Below, one piece after another: positions 24,681 through 38,825 of a DNA stretch of 64,000 bases. The DNA comes from Liolophura sinensis (Eukaryota > Mollusca > Polyplacophora > Chitonida > Chitonidae). A program made the translations under genes and the position numbers. The notes below the pieces were generated by a model. The model was not told the DNA's origin. It ran no database searches and was given only the letters and a program-made list of their open reading frames with translations. Where the stretch lies: the NCBI RefSeq assembly GCF_032854445.1, contig NC_088300.1, forward strand, positions 44,511,682 to 44,575,681, written 5' to 3'. Each line of letters starts with the position of its first letter. The stretch's first letter is position 1.

Positions 24681-25041
24681 TGAGTGAGTGCTTGGGGTTT
24701 AACGTCGTTCTCAACAATTTTTCAGTCATATGACGACGAAGGAATCATTAGGGTGCATGTACGTGTAATGTGCCTCCTTGTTGCAGGACGGATTTCCACC
24801 GCTCTTTTATTTAGTGCTGCATCACTGAGACGACTTACCGAAGGCAAGTAAGCCGCCCCGCCCGAGCCATTATACTGATACGGGTCAACCAGTCGTTGCA
24901 CTATCCCCTTCATGCTGAACGCCAAGCGAGGAAGTTACAACTTCCTCTTTTAAAGTCTTAGGTGTGACTCGACCAAGGATTGATCCTGGATCTACCGGTC
25001 CCGAAGCGGACGCTCTACCAACTGTGCTATCCGGGCCGGTT
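24681..25041 (-). mobile_element. SINE family B, full length with perfect target-site duplication
   Basis: About 361 bp. The reverse strand reads a tRNA-like head (gcacagttggtagagcgtcc), a body with cgtcgtcatatgactgaaaa, and a 3' end ttgagtacgacgttaaacc-like with (CTCA)n. It is flanked by the identical 14-mer catttaacattgag at 24667-24680 and 25042-25055. Confidence 0.92.
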
Positions 25042-25055
25042 CATTTAACATTGAG

Positions 25056-27104
<2,049 letters not shown>

Positions 27105-28247
27105 CTTTCCCACTAGCGTTGTGTTGTTGCGTAACTCCGCATCAGCATTGCCTCACGATATCATTACCGTAGTGTTAAGTTAAAGGATTGTCATGTCGAT
27201 TAGCAATAGAAGCCTGTGGTGAAGCGACTAGGTAATGGGACGTGTAGGCTATCATTGCAGCCTTTGGAAGGGAAAATAGAGAGGGAAGAAGACGTTTCAT
27301 CACTGGGATCAGGGTAAGCAATGAACACGTAAACTATCAACAAATCATTTGCAGGCAGCAAAGGGAACGTGTGGATTGTTTCATTGCTGGTTTGGCAGAG
27401 GGTTGTTATATTGGTATATATCCCAGCTGCCCTCTCGTTGTACATTTGTATATCCTACTTGGTTGCTTCAAGGCGTTTCGAGAAAATATGTAACATTTAC
27501 TAGGTCCTATGTACAATAATGGAGCGGTACTATTGAGGGGAAGGGTTAATCGTCAGGTCAAGAACTGAAATTGGTCTACATTCTGTGGTTAGTACTTGAC
27601 AATGAAGATTTCGTTAGATATCAGGTTTCAAAATAAGTGATTACATGAGACACCATTTCCTTATCACCATATTTCATCTTTAACTTTTGATTAAGCGACC
27701 AGTGTTTCCTTTCGTAGTGTAGACACTATCCTCAATCATTTACATGTAAGCGTAAAAAATTTAAGGGTAGGGCTAAATGATAAAGCTGGAGCTGGTCTCG
27801 TAAAAGTTTTCAAGTGGGATTTCGCACTCAGATTCCCAGATCAAGCTAAACTCTAAGCCAAGTGAGTTTCAACAAAGTTTACTTCGCCCAAAGCGTACTA
27901 AACTATAAGTGAGTTTGAACCCTCATTCCGGCCGACAGCAATATTATATGTCACGCATCTTGTACAAGACGCCATACCGTTGTCGACAAAGAGGAATTTT
28001 GCTCTTCCTCCTCTTCTACAAGATTTAATAACACTAAGAGTCTTTGCGAGGGGTTATAGTACGCTTGGTCTGAGTAAACTGTCATGAAACCGGCCCTTGT
28101 ATTCACCCCACATATGTACGATATAAAGCAGACGATATCAGTAAATAATATGTAGCTAAACGTTGTGGAGTTGTATTATAACTACAAGTTTCGTCTACCA
28201 AACTGATCGTTCACAGAAATGTATAGTGTAGCATCAGCTTAGGTAAC
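27105..28247. other. No gene seen
   Basis: Unique sequence, no credible open frame. Confidence 0.45.
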
Positions 28248-28443
28248 ATGACGAGATCAGGTTATGTCTTACCCGTTCCAACGAATCCGTATCTCAACAA
28301 CCGAGTAATTAGCCCAGGTTCCATCAGTGTTTGGATAACGTTGACGAACAACAACGCTGATGGAGAGACAAAGGCCGGTGTTATTTGAATCGCGTGCCAA
28401 CAGATCTTGTCCACTGGATGCAGGTCCCCGTAGCTTCTCATAA
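28248..28443 (+). pseudogene. Broken coding relic, paralogous to the one at 32202-32460
   Basis: Forward translation gives PYLNNRVISPGSISVWITL followed by NNADGETKAGV, then a stop. One frame over it continues VLFESRANRSCPLDAGPRSF. The same residues, in one frame, occur on the reverse strand at 32202-32444 (PYLNSRVISPGFSSVWIML, then VLFEPDTDRSSPLSVCPQGF). A deletion of about 12-14 bases after the GETK codons breaks the frame here. The domain is not recognised; it could be an exon relic, a processed pseudogene or part of an unknown mobile element. Confidence 0.6.
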
Positions 28444-29958
28444 ACAATCCTATTTTGTACCTTGATAATTGGGCTTTTACTTGTCTTTATTTATAGGTTT
28501 GTTAGTTCAGCCCGAACAAACAGACTTCAATTGATGTATATTTGGTGAATGAAAGAAGAGTTTAGAAGTTAACCAGTTTACCACGACCTATCTAGAACTC
28601 TTCTTCATAAACCACATCGGAACTCCATGAAGTAGAAACTGCATGCGCAAACTGCAAAGCATTAACACCCCCACCCCTGATATAAGGTAAGTTTAATGCA
28701 GTTTACATGCGGTTTACATGTTGACACAAACAATCATTATTGACAAAGTTACATTTTTTTTAGAGTTAATTATTTTTGTGTACTATGAAATTTATCATGG
28801 AAAGTAAAATTCGAACGATGTGGTTTTTGGTACTGTTTTCGCAGGAAAAGGGCTGATTGGTGATGCCATGTAGCTGATGCTGTTAACATTTTGGACGCTC
28901 TTTCTACTCCCCATTCTTTTATAGAGGTTTTCCTGTTTCATAATAAGTAAACCACTGGCCTTTGACAAGTAATTCACACAATAATTCTTTGTGACTCACA
29001 GATTTTCACCCCCTCCATGATAGGAATGCGACTGTCGTTTGGGGATGATAAATCTCGAATCCATGTCTCACGAGAATCTCTACACTCCAATAAAAAATGG
29101 AAAAAATACATTGTTAATATGCTGAGTAATTCGATCATGTTAAGTACATCGCATGCCAGTTTTACAGCTATATTTCAAAACTGGCTATTGCTGTTTGTGT
29201 CATTAAACTGTTTTATCTATATAAATTATCTCATATTTGAGTGCATTTTCTTCGTCCATGTTTTTGTTGACTGCTCCAGTGGGCTAGTTAGTTGAGATAT
29301 AAAACTTAAAACTGGCAATGTTCCAAGAAATTATCTTTTACTTTTTATGGGACGAAAGCAGTTACATAAGACATAATTGTAATTGTACGTTTCCTAGTGT
29401 CTTTCTACCAAATGTCTCTTCCCTCATTTTGGATGGCTATGATTTGATATTTCCGTATTGCCCCGAAAAAAGAAGAGGTACAGAAGGTTATATTTCTGTA
29501 ATATATCGTCGATCGATTGATTAACTTGCTTATTTTTTCCTTTCGTGACGTGTTCAAGGATTTTAAGAGGCGAGTTTGTCAGTATTACCGTCCGTCAGAG
29601 CCTTGACAATAAACCTCTAAGAGTCAAGCTGCAGACGACAGAGCGATTTCTTGTTCCATTTGTAGGTGTTCCTGGGGACATCCGTATACCATTGTTTAAC
29701 TGCATTGGTCGTTAAAAGCAAATCATTGCCAGGCTAATTTCCAAAACAGGCTCAACGCAAACCACCAAGGACTTTAGAACGCGACGTGTTCGCTAATCGC
29801 TAGTCTTTTTAAATGAGCAAGTACTGATAGCCTGCATTGAATATATTTTTTATATATTTGTGAAGAACATGCAAAAAAGGTGCGTGGTAAGAAGTAACGG
29901 ATGTGTGGCATACGTGCAATATACGCTTTGTGTGCAGGTTTACTGATATGAATGGAAC
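28444..29958. other. No gene seen
   Basis: AT-rich; frames at 29017-29295 and 29318-29524 are hydrophobic but show no recognisable motif. Confidence 0.45.
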
Positions 29959-30066
29959 GTCCTCCCCGGCCGTTCTTGGGAAGGCCTGTCAACAACCTGC
30001 GGATGGCCGTGGGATTCCTTCGGACTATGGCCTGTTTCCTCCCACTATTAGTGACAAATAAATAAA
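29959..30066 (+). mobile_element. SINE family A, 5'-truncated fragment
   Basis: Forward block ccggccgttcttgggaaggc, caacctgcggatggccgtgg, gtttcctcccactatta, ending in (AATA)n near 30060. The ttcttgagtacggcg end is missing, so it is internally deleted. Confidence 0.65.
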
Positions 30067-31665
30067 TGGAACGGGTTGTGAGCGATGTGTTAAGATGCTC
30101 AGCATTGTGTAATGAGTAAATTGGTGACGATAAAATGCACTCTGTCGCTACGCTGTTACAACTTATTAAAGTAAAACCACTAACATTCGGGCAAAGACTG
30201 CTTGCTCGAATCAAGGCTGCGCTCATCCATCTGCGGCTTTTCGCCTGAAAGTCTGCAAGTTTCTGTTCCCCGTGAAGTGTAGTGGATCCCTCTAACCTCA
30301 GTAGATTGTCACTATTGTGTGACTCGGGTAATCTTGTGTACATCCTCAAAATAACAGAAAAGACACCAAACCAAATGTAAAGTAACCAAGTAAACCTTTT
30401 TTACTTCTGCGATGTTGCATAACCGAGATATCACAGTTCAGAGCAAGCAAAATCGAATACAGTGAGAAAAGGTAAAACACCGTATATTGTTCATTTTAAC
30501 CAATCGGGCGCGAATTATTTCTATGTAACCCGAGATGCCAGATGTTTCCACTGAGGCCACATCGTGTTTCCGTTTTTTTATAACATGGCGAATTCCATGG
30601 TAGCGTAAGGATTCTATATTAAGGTTTATTTATTGAGTTACCAAGCAATTTAGGACTATTTTCACCCCTCTTCCGTATTAAATAAACTTATCTTATTTAT
30701 TGTCTTCTCTTTTAAAGTTTTTCTCTTCTTTTCTTTCATGACAGTAAATGAGTATTACGGTGATTACAGCTACTGGAGCACACAATGTGGGAAGATCTAT
30801 ATTAAAAACAGATGAATTGTATCACAATCATCTCCCATACATCTGTCACCCGCTGAAAAAAAAAAAACATAGAAGACTTCTGCTTTCTGCTTTTTCCACT
30901 TGAAGCAGTGCCAAATTTAAGTTTTAACACTAAAGTAGCATCCTCTCAAAAGAATCAATAAAAATACCTATATTCAAATTATACAATTTATTTAGAAACA
31001 GTTTAATGCCAGAAAACAGTAAGACGTGTATATTATATATGTTTCTGTGGAGGGCCTCTGCAAAGAACGATTCAGTAAATCTGGATTTCTTTTCACAAAT
31101 GTACCCACTGAAAATATAGATTTATAGATATATATAAAAATTTGTTATAATAAACAATGAAATTGACATGCAATGTATTTAATACATTAGAATTACTTAG
31201 CATATCCTCAAAGTACTCAAAATTCTCATTAAAGCACAGAAGTTTTCTTAAGAAATACATATTAGATTTCATGCTGAGCTGAACCCTGCTCGAAAAAAGA
31301 TTCCCAATCACCCGGTCTTCTCCGGGGCATGGGTTAGGGGAGCTGGTGTTCCTTGACATACATGGAAGTTTATTGGTACCCATGCGCATCGTACTTTCCT
31401 GGGATGGGGGTGGGGAATCTGTGTGTGACGTCACAAAATATGTTTCCCACAACGAAAGCCTTGATTTATTTCTCAAGTGCCACTGGTACTGCGGGCACTC
31501 AAGTTTTCCTTTACCTTACCACTTATACTGTGGTGCAGCTATCATATTCAACTGCACAGGCTGACCACAGGCGATCCACGGGCACCAACAACAAAAACAA
31601 GGTCTCTATGAAGTAGCTTAGGGTAGTGCAAAATGCTCTTAACTCTTCAGATATATGCTATATTT
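30067..31665. other. No gene seen; one short repeat
   Basis: Contains the second copy of the unknown short repeat at 30568-30650, matching 17265-17345. Otherwise AT-rich without supported genes. Confidence 0.45.
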
Positions 31666-31668
31666 CAC

Positions 31669-31772
31669 CGGGCTCTGCCAGGTTTTATCCCAACGTAATG
31701 CTGAACTCCGTTGTAAACAGTGAAATATTCTTGAGTACGGCATAAAACACTAATTAAATAAATAAATATACC
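31669..31772 (+). mobile_element. SINE family A, 3'-end fragment
   Basis: Forward fragment starting ccgggctctgccaggtttta, with gtgaaatattcttgagtacg, cataaaacactaatt and (AAAT)n. The tRNA-like half is absent. Confidence 0.75.
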
Positions 31773-32201
31773 TAAATATAAATATATAAGCCTATTTAGG
31801 CTTTTCGCTGCTCAGCGTAATGAACGACGACACACCCTGTACGTCTGCACTTTCCTGGACACTATATGTGAATTGCTGGTAATCACAAACAAAAGTATCA
31901 ACAGCGACATATATATATATAATAATGCATGTATTGATCATTCGGGGATAGGAATTTACACCTTATTAAGTATGCCATGGTGAACAATAGGATGTCATTC
32001 ATCAGACAAGGCATTTTCCCTTCATCCATTACCCATTATAGTGTAGTCTCTGTGAACATGGTATGTACTCAGATTTATATTCTTCATGACAACAAATATA
32101 CCGGTTCAGTCTTGACCTACTTCAGTAACTCATGAATTCTCACTAACTGAAGCACATTTACGCTGGTTGAACGTTTAACAACAAATAAGTTAAAGTGATG
32201 T
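31773..32201. other. No gene seen
   Basis: AT-rich, with an (AT)n tract near 31910. Confidence 0.5.
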
Positions 32202-32460
32202 TTAAAATGTCCCAATTATCTTTGCGTAGATTAAGGTAGCTGATGAAAAGCCTTGCGGGCATACAGAGAGTGGAGAAGACCTATCTGTATCTGGTTCAAA
32301 TAACACTACGTCATAGACATCCACCTTTGTCCCTCCTTCTATAGCGACAGCGTTATTGCTTGCCAACATTATCCAAACACTGGAGAAACCCGGACTAATT
32401 ACTCGGCTGTTGAGATACGGGATCGCTTGGGAGGGGTTAAACATAGTGAGCTCTCGTCAT
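32202..32460 (-). pseudogene. Coding relic of unknown domain, paralogous to 28248-28443
   Basis: The open reverse frame at 32202-32444 encodes 80 residues. Near its start it has PYLNSRVISPGFSSVWIML, then GGTKVDVYDVVLFEPDTDR and a Cys-Pro before FSSATLIYAK. Homology to the 28-kb copy continues upstream on the reverse strand to an atgacgaga shared at 32452-32460, but a stop and a one-base length difference separate that part from the open frame. Matching protein blocks in two copies, with gaps that shift frame in only one, suggest a real ancestral coding sequence. No splice signals are convincing. Function unknown. Confidence 0.55.
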
Positions 32461-32889
32461 GTAACCAGAGCTGAACCTAGATGATACACGATACCCTTGT
32501 GTCAACGATCAGTGCAGTGGACGCAATGTGTATGCTGATAATAACAACAAAACCATGTATAGCTACTTCTTGTTTATTGACGTCGACTGATTTATGTTGT
32601 ATTTCTGACGGATATAACTTTTTCATGGAGCCAAACATCAAAACAAGTTTTTCAGTCTTACATCGTTTATATTGAAGTTAACAATGAAATCTGTTGACAG
32701 GTCAAATGAAACATTGTTTTTCCTGAACGCTCCCATGGTAACTTACATGTCACATTGCTGGCTCCCAATGTTGCTATGATAGCTTACATTTTTCCATTTC
32801 GTCATTTCGTTTCAAAGGCTGCAATCTTAGAAAGGATATTTCAGTGCTTTAATGAAGAGCAAAACACCTACCTACTTCTAAATACACCC
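32461..32889. other. No gene seen
   Basis: Unique sequence up to the SINE; nothing else recognised. Confidence 0.5.
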
Positions 32890-33144
32890 GGGGGCCTCCG
32901 TGGCTTAGTTGGTTAGCGCGCTAGCACAGCGTAATGACCCAAGAGTTTCTCACCAATGCGGTCGCTGTGAGTTTAAGTCCAGCTCAGGTTGGCTTCCTCT
33001 CCGGCCGTAATTGGAAAGGTCTTTCAGCAACCTGCGGATGGTCGTGGGTTTCCCCCGGGCTCTGCCCGGTTTCCTCCCACTATAATCCTGTCGTATAAGT
33101 GAAATATTCTTGAGTACGGCGTAAAACACCAATCAAATAAATAA
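32890..33144 (+). mobile_element. SINE family A, full length with target-site duplication
   Basis: The A-box-like tggcttagttggttagcgcg is at about 32901 and the B-box-like gagtttaagtcc near 32969. The body is tttcccccgggctctgcccg, the 3' end attcttgagtacggcgtaaa, and the tail (AAAT)n. Identical 13-mers tctaaatacaccc flank it at 32877-32889 and 33145-33157. This is the best reference copy of the family in the window. Confidence 0.92.
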
Positions 33145-33194
33145 TCTAAATACACCCTCGTGTAAGCCTGGCAAAGTCTTTTCTTTGCATTGCC

Positions 33195-33645
33195 TTGCTT
33201 GGCCATGGACGTGTGAATACGTTACAAAACTTTCTCTATTGCCTTGCCTTGCCTTGGTATGGACGTGTGAATCGTCTATATGCCTGGCTAAGCCTTCTGT
33301 CCTTACTGGTTTGTCAGTCTATCGCCGTGTCTGGGTTTAGGAGGGTGAATCTCTCACATGCTTGGTCAAGCCTTCTGTCCTTACTGGTTTGTCAGTCTAT
33401 CGCCGTGTCTGGGTTTAGGAGGGTGAATCTCTCACATGCTTGGTCAAGCCTTCTGTACGTACAGATTTGTCAATCTATCGCCATGTCTGGGTTTAGGAGG
33501 GTGAATCTCTCACTTGCCTTATCAAATCTTCTATCTATATTGCGACGTCTACAAGTAGTTATTGAAGTGTGAATCGCCCACATGCCTGGTTAAGCCTTTT
33601 GTCTTTATTGTATTGTGTAGTTACGGAAGTGTGAATCGTCGCAGA
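33195..33645 (+). repeat. 78-bp minisatellite (26-codon period)
   Basis: The block ctgggtttaggagggtgaat starts at 33331, 33409 and 33487, exactly 78 bp apart. The first two units are almost identical. Diverged units lie on both sides (gtgtgaatcg... near 33265, 33570 and 33630). Because 78 is a multiple of three, an open frame at 33195-33572 reads as a 26-residue repeat (SLLVCQSIAVSGFRRVNLSH). There is no signal peptide or splice context, so it is annotated as a repeat, not a gene. Confidence 0.85.
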
Positions 33646-36600
33646 GGTCATGAATTTTAGACCAATATTTTGTAAAAATGAGGTGATATCCATATCTGTA
33701 AAATAGTACCACTATGTATATTTGCACACTGCTCGCAACAGACAACAGAGTAGAATGTATCACAGCTCCTTACTTGGGATCAAAGAGTTAAGTCTCTTTC
33801 CTTATGAGACCCCGGATAAGGGAGTAACCATGGGATAAACAGTGCTCCTATCATTTGTTCTGTTCCTCCATAGCTCACATATTATTTGGTGTCCTGCCTC
33901 TCTATCTTATTCCAAACAGCACAAAAAATATTTGGCTGAAGCTGCGGATGATAAATAACTTATCAACCCAATTATTTGAAATTACCAAGTTCTTAGTCCC
34001 TGTGTTGATTATCTTCACAGAAAAAAGGTATGATAATAGATTTAACTTTTTACATTCCTTCGAGCCAATTGAATAATCATCAGATGATAGAAGAGGCAGA
34101 TTGTGACTCAGCTCCAGTACTTTTTATGCTCCTAGCAGACCTTGGAACAAAACGTTGTATAATATACACTCTGCGTTTACTAAACCGTAGAAGTATAGAG
34201 GCGTTTACTATACAAGATGTAAAGTCGTCTGACATTTACACAATTTTGTCACAGTTTTTATTCTTTCTTATTTTTTTCCAGAAACTGGTCTCTGAGAATT
34301 TGACTTCGGGTACTGTTTTACCGGTTGACGGCCTGACATGTGATTTGGATACTTCGTCCACTATTATGCATATTATTATATTTGAAATAACTTAATATAC
34401 TATTGATTATTTTCAACAGATTTATCAGTGAGTTTGCCTTCTGAGTGATTGGTTATCTGATGTTAAAGGAATCGGGTACATGTTACTTCATGTAGTTATT
34501 ATCTTGTATGTGATAGCCATTCGCACTAGCTACAGCCTGACCATTTATAGAGCACTGTTAACTTTTGGTCATGTTACGTTAAGACGCTCGACAGTTTGTT
34601 TTTGGAATACTGGAATAAGTTGACAGTTAAAACCTTTACCATAGGAACATGGTTGAGTGAAAATTGCTTAAATCCTGTTCACGCTGAAAAAAATAAACTT
34701 GCGTTATATGTGATGCCGTCCATTTGGCAAAAAAAAAAAATACCATCTTCATTAGCTTGTGTTTGATGATTGAATATCCACTCGCCCTTTTTTTCTGCGG
34801 CGATTTGGCAAGTGAGCAGGTCCTCGAGCACATATTACAAAGGCTATCTTGATCGATGTAGTCATTTCCTGGCGATCAGCCGCGAGCCTGGACGAAATTT
34901 GGACATAAGTACTGTACACTTTTGCGTTTTACAATCGACATACTTGGTAAAAACAGTCTGTTGGGAGAAAACTCCCCTTGTTGCATTATCTATGCGTCTG
35001 AAAAATGGTTTAGTAACAGAAAATCTTTATACATCTAACATGATTTTTTTCCTGCTTAGGCTGCTAATTTTTATCTTTTGAATAAAGGTCATTAAAGGTT
35101 ATTTTTCCCAATCATGAATCGATCATCTCTGAATTTTAGGTCAAAGGCACATGAATAGCACTGAGGTCGAAAACATCGTTGTGAAAGGGCATCAGTAAAA
35201 CCTATGGTTCCATTCAGAAAGCAGCATTAACTTGCATTAAGCGCTCACAGTTCATCGACCACACCCTCACAGAAAACCACTATCCCACAGCCTTGCCCTA
35301 GAAAGTTTCTGTGCTGTGGCGAAATCGTGTGCGGCAATCGGTACATCTACATGTGAATACGCGCTTCTATTAGAGGGTCATGTGGTAAGCGAACAGCTGT
35401 AGAGTGTGCACTACTTTTACGTATTGCTTCAAAGTTAGTTACATGACGTTGTTTTACATTGTATTCTTTTCATGATTTATATGATTTATTTGTTTATTTT
35501 CATTTATTTATTTTCTGTTAAGTTATTAATAATTTCATTTATAAATGACATTCCGGAAAACTGAATATCACCTAGTTGTATGATTGTATCTACCGTGGCG
35601 ATACATATTTTATATCCATACGTTGCAACAGTATACGTGTTATCAGCCTACGGTTGCTTTATGGAACACAGCCCCGATCTTGTTAATGATCTCGGCACAT
35701 TTTTGTAGTAAGTTTCTTCTTCGCATCTTTATTCTCATGGTGGATATGATTCATAATAATGGTCATAGTTCTTGAAATATTTATGTTTGTTCGGTGTGTC
35801 GGAATCTATACGGGAATTTATACGGAAACGCATTAACAATCATTGATTGAGGCGGTTGGCACAACATATACAAACAGAGAAGGTTGCATAACTAGGGTCT
35901 TTATGTATGCCCATTAGGAAGATGTGTTAACAACTGTACTTACCAAATTTATCTATTTCTTGACACTCTCAATAATACCCTCGAAACACTCGTGTAACAT
36001 TGCTAACCTGGTGTGCGGTAAATGCGGAGAATCATCTGTAATTACGGCGTGAACAGCCCGGTAATTACTGAGGGGATGGAGGGAAGTGTGTCTGAGGAAC
36101 GGACCGGGTCAACTAGCTACATGAATCACGTATAGGCTGTCAGCATCTCGGGCATCTTTTCGACTTTCTCTTTTCGGTGGCGCTTCCGGACTTTGGGTTA
36201 CTTAAGGACACGAGCGTAAAGGGGAATAATTAATCTACATGGCAATCGAGCGCAAGGGTATGAAACAGCTGCTTGTAAAGTGGCACTGTCATGTTAACGT
36301 TAAAAAGATGAGGCGGACAAATTGGAGGGATCAGATGAGGAGGTTTGCGGAGGTTGGGACGGACTTTTAAATGACGCCATGTGGTAATCAACGTGGCCGG
36401 ACTTACCGCCTGTCTTCAACTCCAATCTGGCGCCTGTCTGATTAGCCAGCCACTTCTGCGCCTATCAGATTCTTGTCTTTCGCCTGTTGGTAAAACATAC
36501 CTTAATGAATAGGATGTCGCGGCTAATGGAGATATCCTTTTAACTTTTTTACAGCAGGCTGGTCTACAGAGCTTTTAGTTAAATAGACTGTTCATTTGAA

Positions 36601-37935
36601 TGGTGGGCCAATTTACACACACACACACATCCATCTGAACCTCTCTTCTAAAAGGTGATGAATGTTGTGTCAGGATGACGTAACAGATCTGTAGAGTGCC
36701 GGTTGGCCCAGCCCTTGTCAGTCCGTGCGCGCGACGCACGCGTGGCTGCCACATCGAGGCTGTGTTGGCCTTCCTGTCAGCGTTAGATATGACAACTTTA
36801 CGACAGCCAGCTATCAATTTTACTCCAAGGTATAAATAGACACAGTGGTGATATTGTCGTAAATAAAAGTTCGGTGTCCGGAATCATCACTGTTTGCCAG
36901 ACAGGATGACGAAGTCCTGAGTGGTCTTCTTTTAGAAACTCTTCCACAGTTCATTTGTAGAGATGAATCCAGCCACATTGTACCTTTAGAGTTCTACGGC
37001 ACTTGAACATACTTTGAAAATCTTCTTTTATTAGCAGTTTTAAATCTTAAAAAGATGTTCATCTTAAGCCTTAAACATCTCTTTTAAAGCTTTGGAAGTC
37101 ATTTATAGCGCTGAAAACAATGATTTTCACTATGTGAAACACTTGACTTACAATAGTGTAAATCACCTTCTGAGGATTCCGGGGGTTTTTTAGCATTTCA
37201 TATGCAACATTTTTAAAGCTTTATTAAAAATAATGTTTATACCTTTGAAAAGACAGGCCAAGTTTTAAATAGCGATTTCGCAGCGTCACCAATAAATTAA
37301 GAACGCCATCCTGAAGATCAACAAGAATCATAACCCACAAGTAGGTACATACACTTTCCTATTTTTTGTTTGATGTTTTTATTACCGGTCGTAAATGTTG
37401 CCATTGGTGGACTTGTCTAGTTTCGGTTAATGCTTACCAACGATACAGGCATTAACGTTACACGCACAAGGTTAAGTAACTCGCTGTACGGTTTAAGGTC
37501 CCAGGCAAATAACACACCTGTCTCGCATCGATCCCACCGAAAGTAGTATTGCATTTTTTGCAAGCGTTATACACGCGTTTTCTTTATTTTTCTTCATTAG
37601 TGAAATCTGCTTGCAATCATCCACTACTACTATGTGTCTGTGGATCTTGACTGGTTTGTTATGCTCTTTATATATTTACTGTTTATATGATGATGATAGA
37701 GGTGAATGAAGCTGTTATTACAATAAAGGGCTTAGAATACTCTGGAAAAAGCAAATCATAACTTGGGACGTAAGATTGGAGCACAGTCAGTGTGGACAGG
37801 TGAGCTGTGCAGCGGTGTGTAAAGCGGGAGGGATTATATTGCAGGGCAGTGAGGAAAGAAACCGAGTGGAACGTAAACCAACTTTATCTCGATAACCGAC
37901 ACTGTACGAGAATTTACTGTAATATTACTGTAAAA
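33646..37935. other. No gene seen
   Basis: Long AT-rich stretch. It has several frames of 60-120 codons without motifs, homopolymer A near 34730, TTTA-rich sequence near 35475-35540 and a short (AC)n near 36614. Confidence 0.45.
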
Positions 37936-37944
37936 ACTTCAGTT

Positions 37945-38825
37945 AGAACAGGACTGTCTTGGAGCTGAACAATAACCAGAAGGAAATGTTTCGGAGCTGA
38001 ATGCCAAACAGTAGGGGCTTATCTGCAAGGTGAACGCCAATTACCAGGAAAATGCCTGAGAGCTGAATGCCATTCAGGAGGGGATTTTCTGAGAGATGTA
38101 CGCCATGCAGTAAGCAGGGGATTGTCTGAGAGTTCAACATCAGTCAGCAAGGGATTGTTGAGAGCTGAACTCCAAACAGTAGGGGGCTTATCTGCGAGGC
38201 CAAATACCAGGGAAATATCTCAGAGTTGAATGCCATTCAGGAGGGGATTTTCTGAGAGAACGCCTGTCAGCGGGAAATTTTCTGAGAGGTGAACGCCAGT
38301 CAGTATGGAATTGTCTGATAGTTCAACATCAGTCAGCAAGTGATCGTCCGCGAGCCAAACGCCACTCAGTGGAGGAGTAAACCAAAATCGAAAGGCGTGT
38401 GTATGGGAGCTGAACGCCCATTAACATGAGATTATCTGTATTGAAAGTCATTCAGCATCGGGGTTGTCTGAGAACGGAACGCCGACCAGCATGGGGTTGT
38501 CTGAGAGCTGAACGTCAGTCAGCAGATGGTCGTCTGACAGTTCAATGTCAATCAACAGGGCTTGTCTGAGAGCTGAAAATCAGTCAACAGGAGATTGTCT
38601 GAGAACTGACGCCACATAGAGGTATGTTTGTTTGAGAGCTGATCGCCAGTATGAGAGTTAGCAGAGAATTTTGTGAAATTAGAACATAGGTCATCATCAC
38701 AGGATTGTTTGAGAACTGATGTGATTGAGCATGGAATTTGTTAGGAGCTGAACTTCAATCAACACAGGATTTTGTGAGCCAAGAAAGTGAATGACCACGT
38801 GATTTGTCTGATAGATGAAAGTGGG
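37945..38825. repeat. 33-bp degenerate minisatellite, about 25 units
   Basis: The repeating core gagagctgaacgccagtcag, followed by a aggggattgtct-like segment, recurs every 32-34 bp (for example 37961, 37993, 38027 and 38059). There are substitutions and small indels throughout. The reverse frame across it is a translation of the repeat. Confidence 0.85.

Noticed and set aside
29774-30349. A reverse frame of 191 codons, among the longest in the window
   Set aside because: Its middle is a translation of a SINE family A fragment (29959-30066), it has no known domain, and there is no splice or regulatory context.
32898-32982. Candidate tRNA gene from A- and B-box-like sequences
   Set aside because: It is the head of a SINE with target duplications, and no cloverleaf with a proper acceptor stem is evident; the same holds for the other SINE heads.
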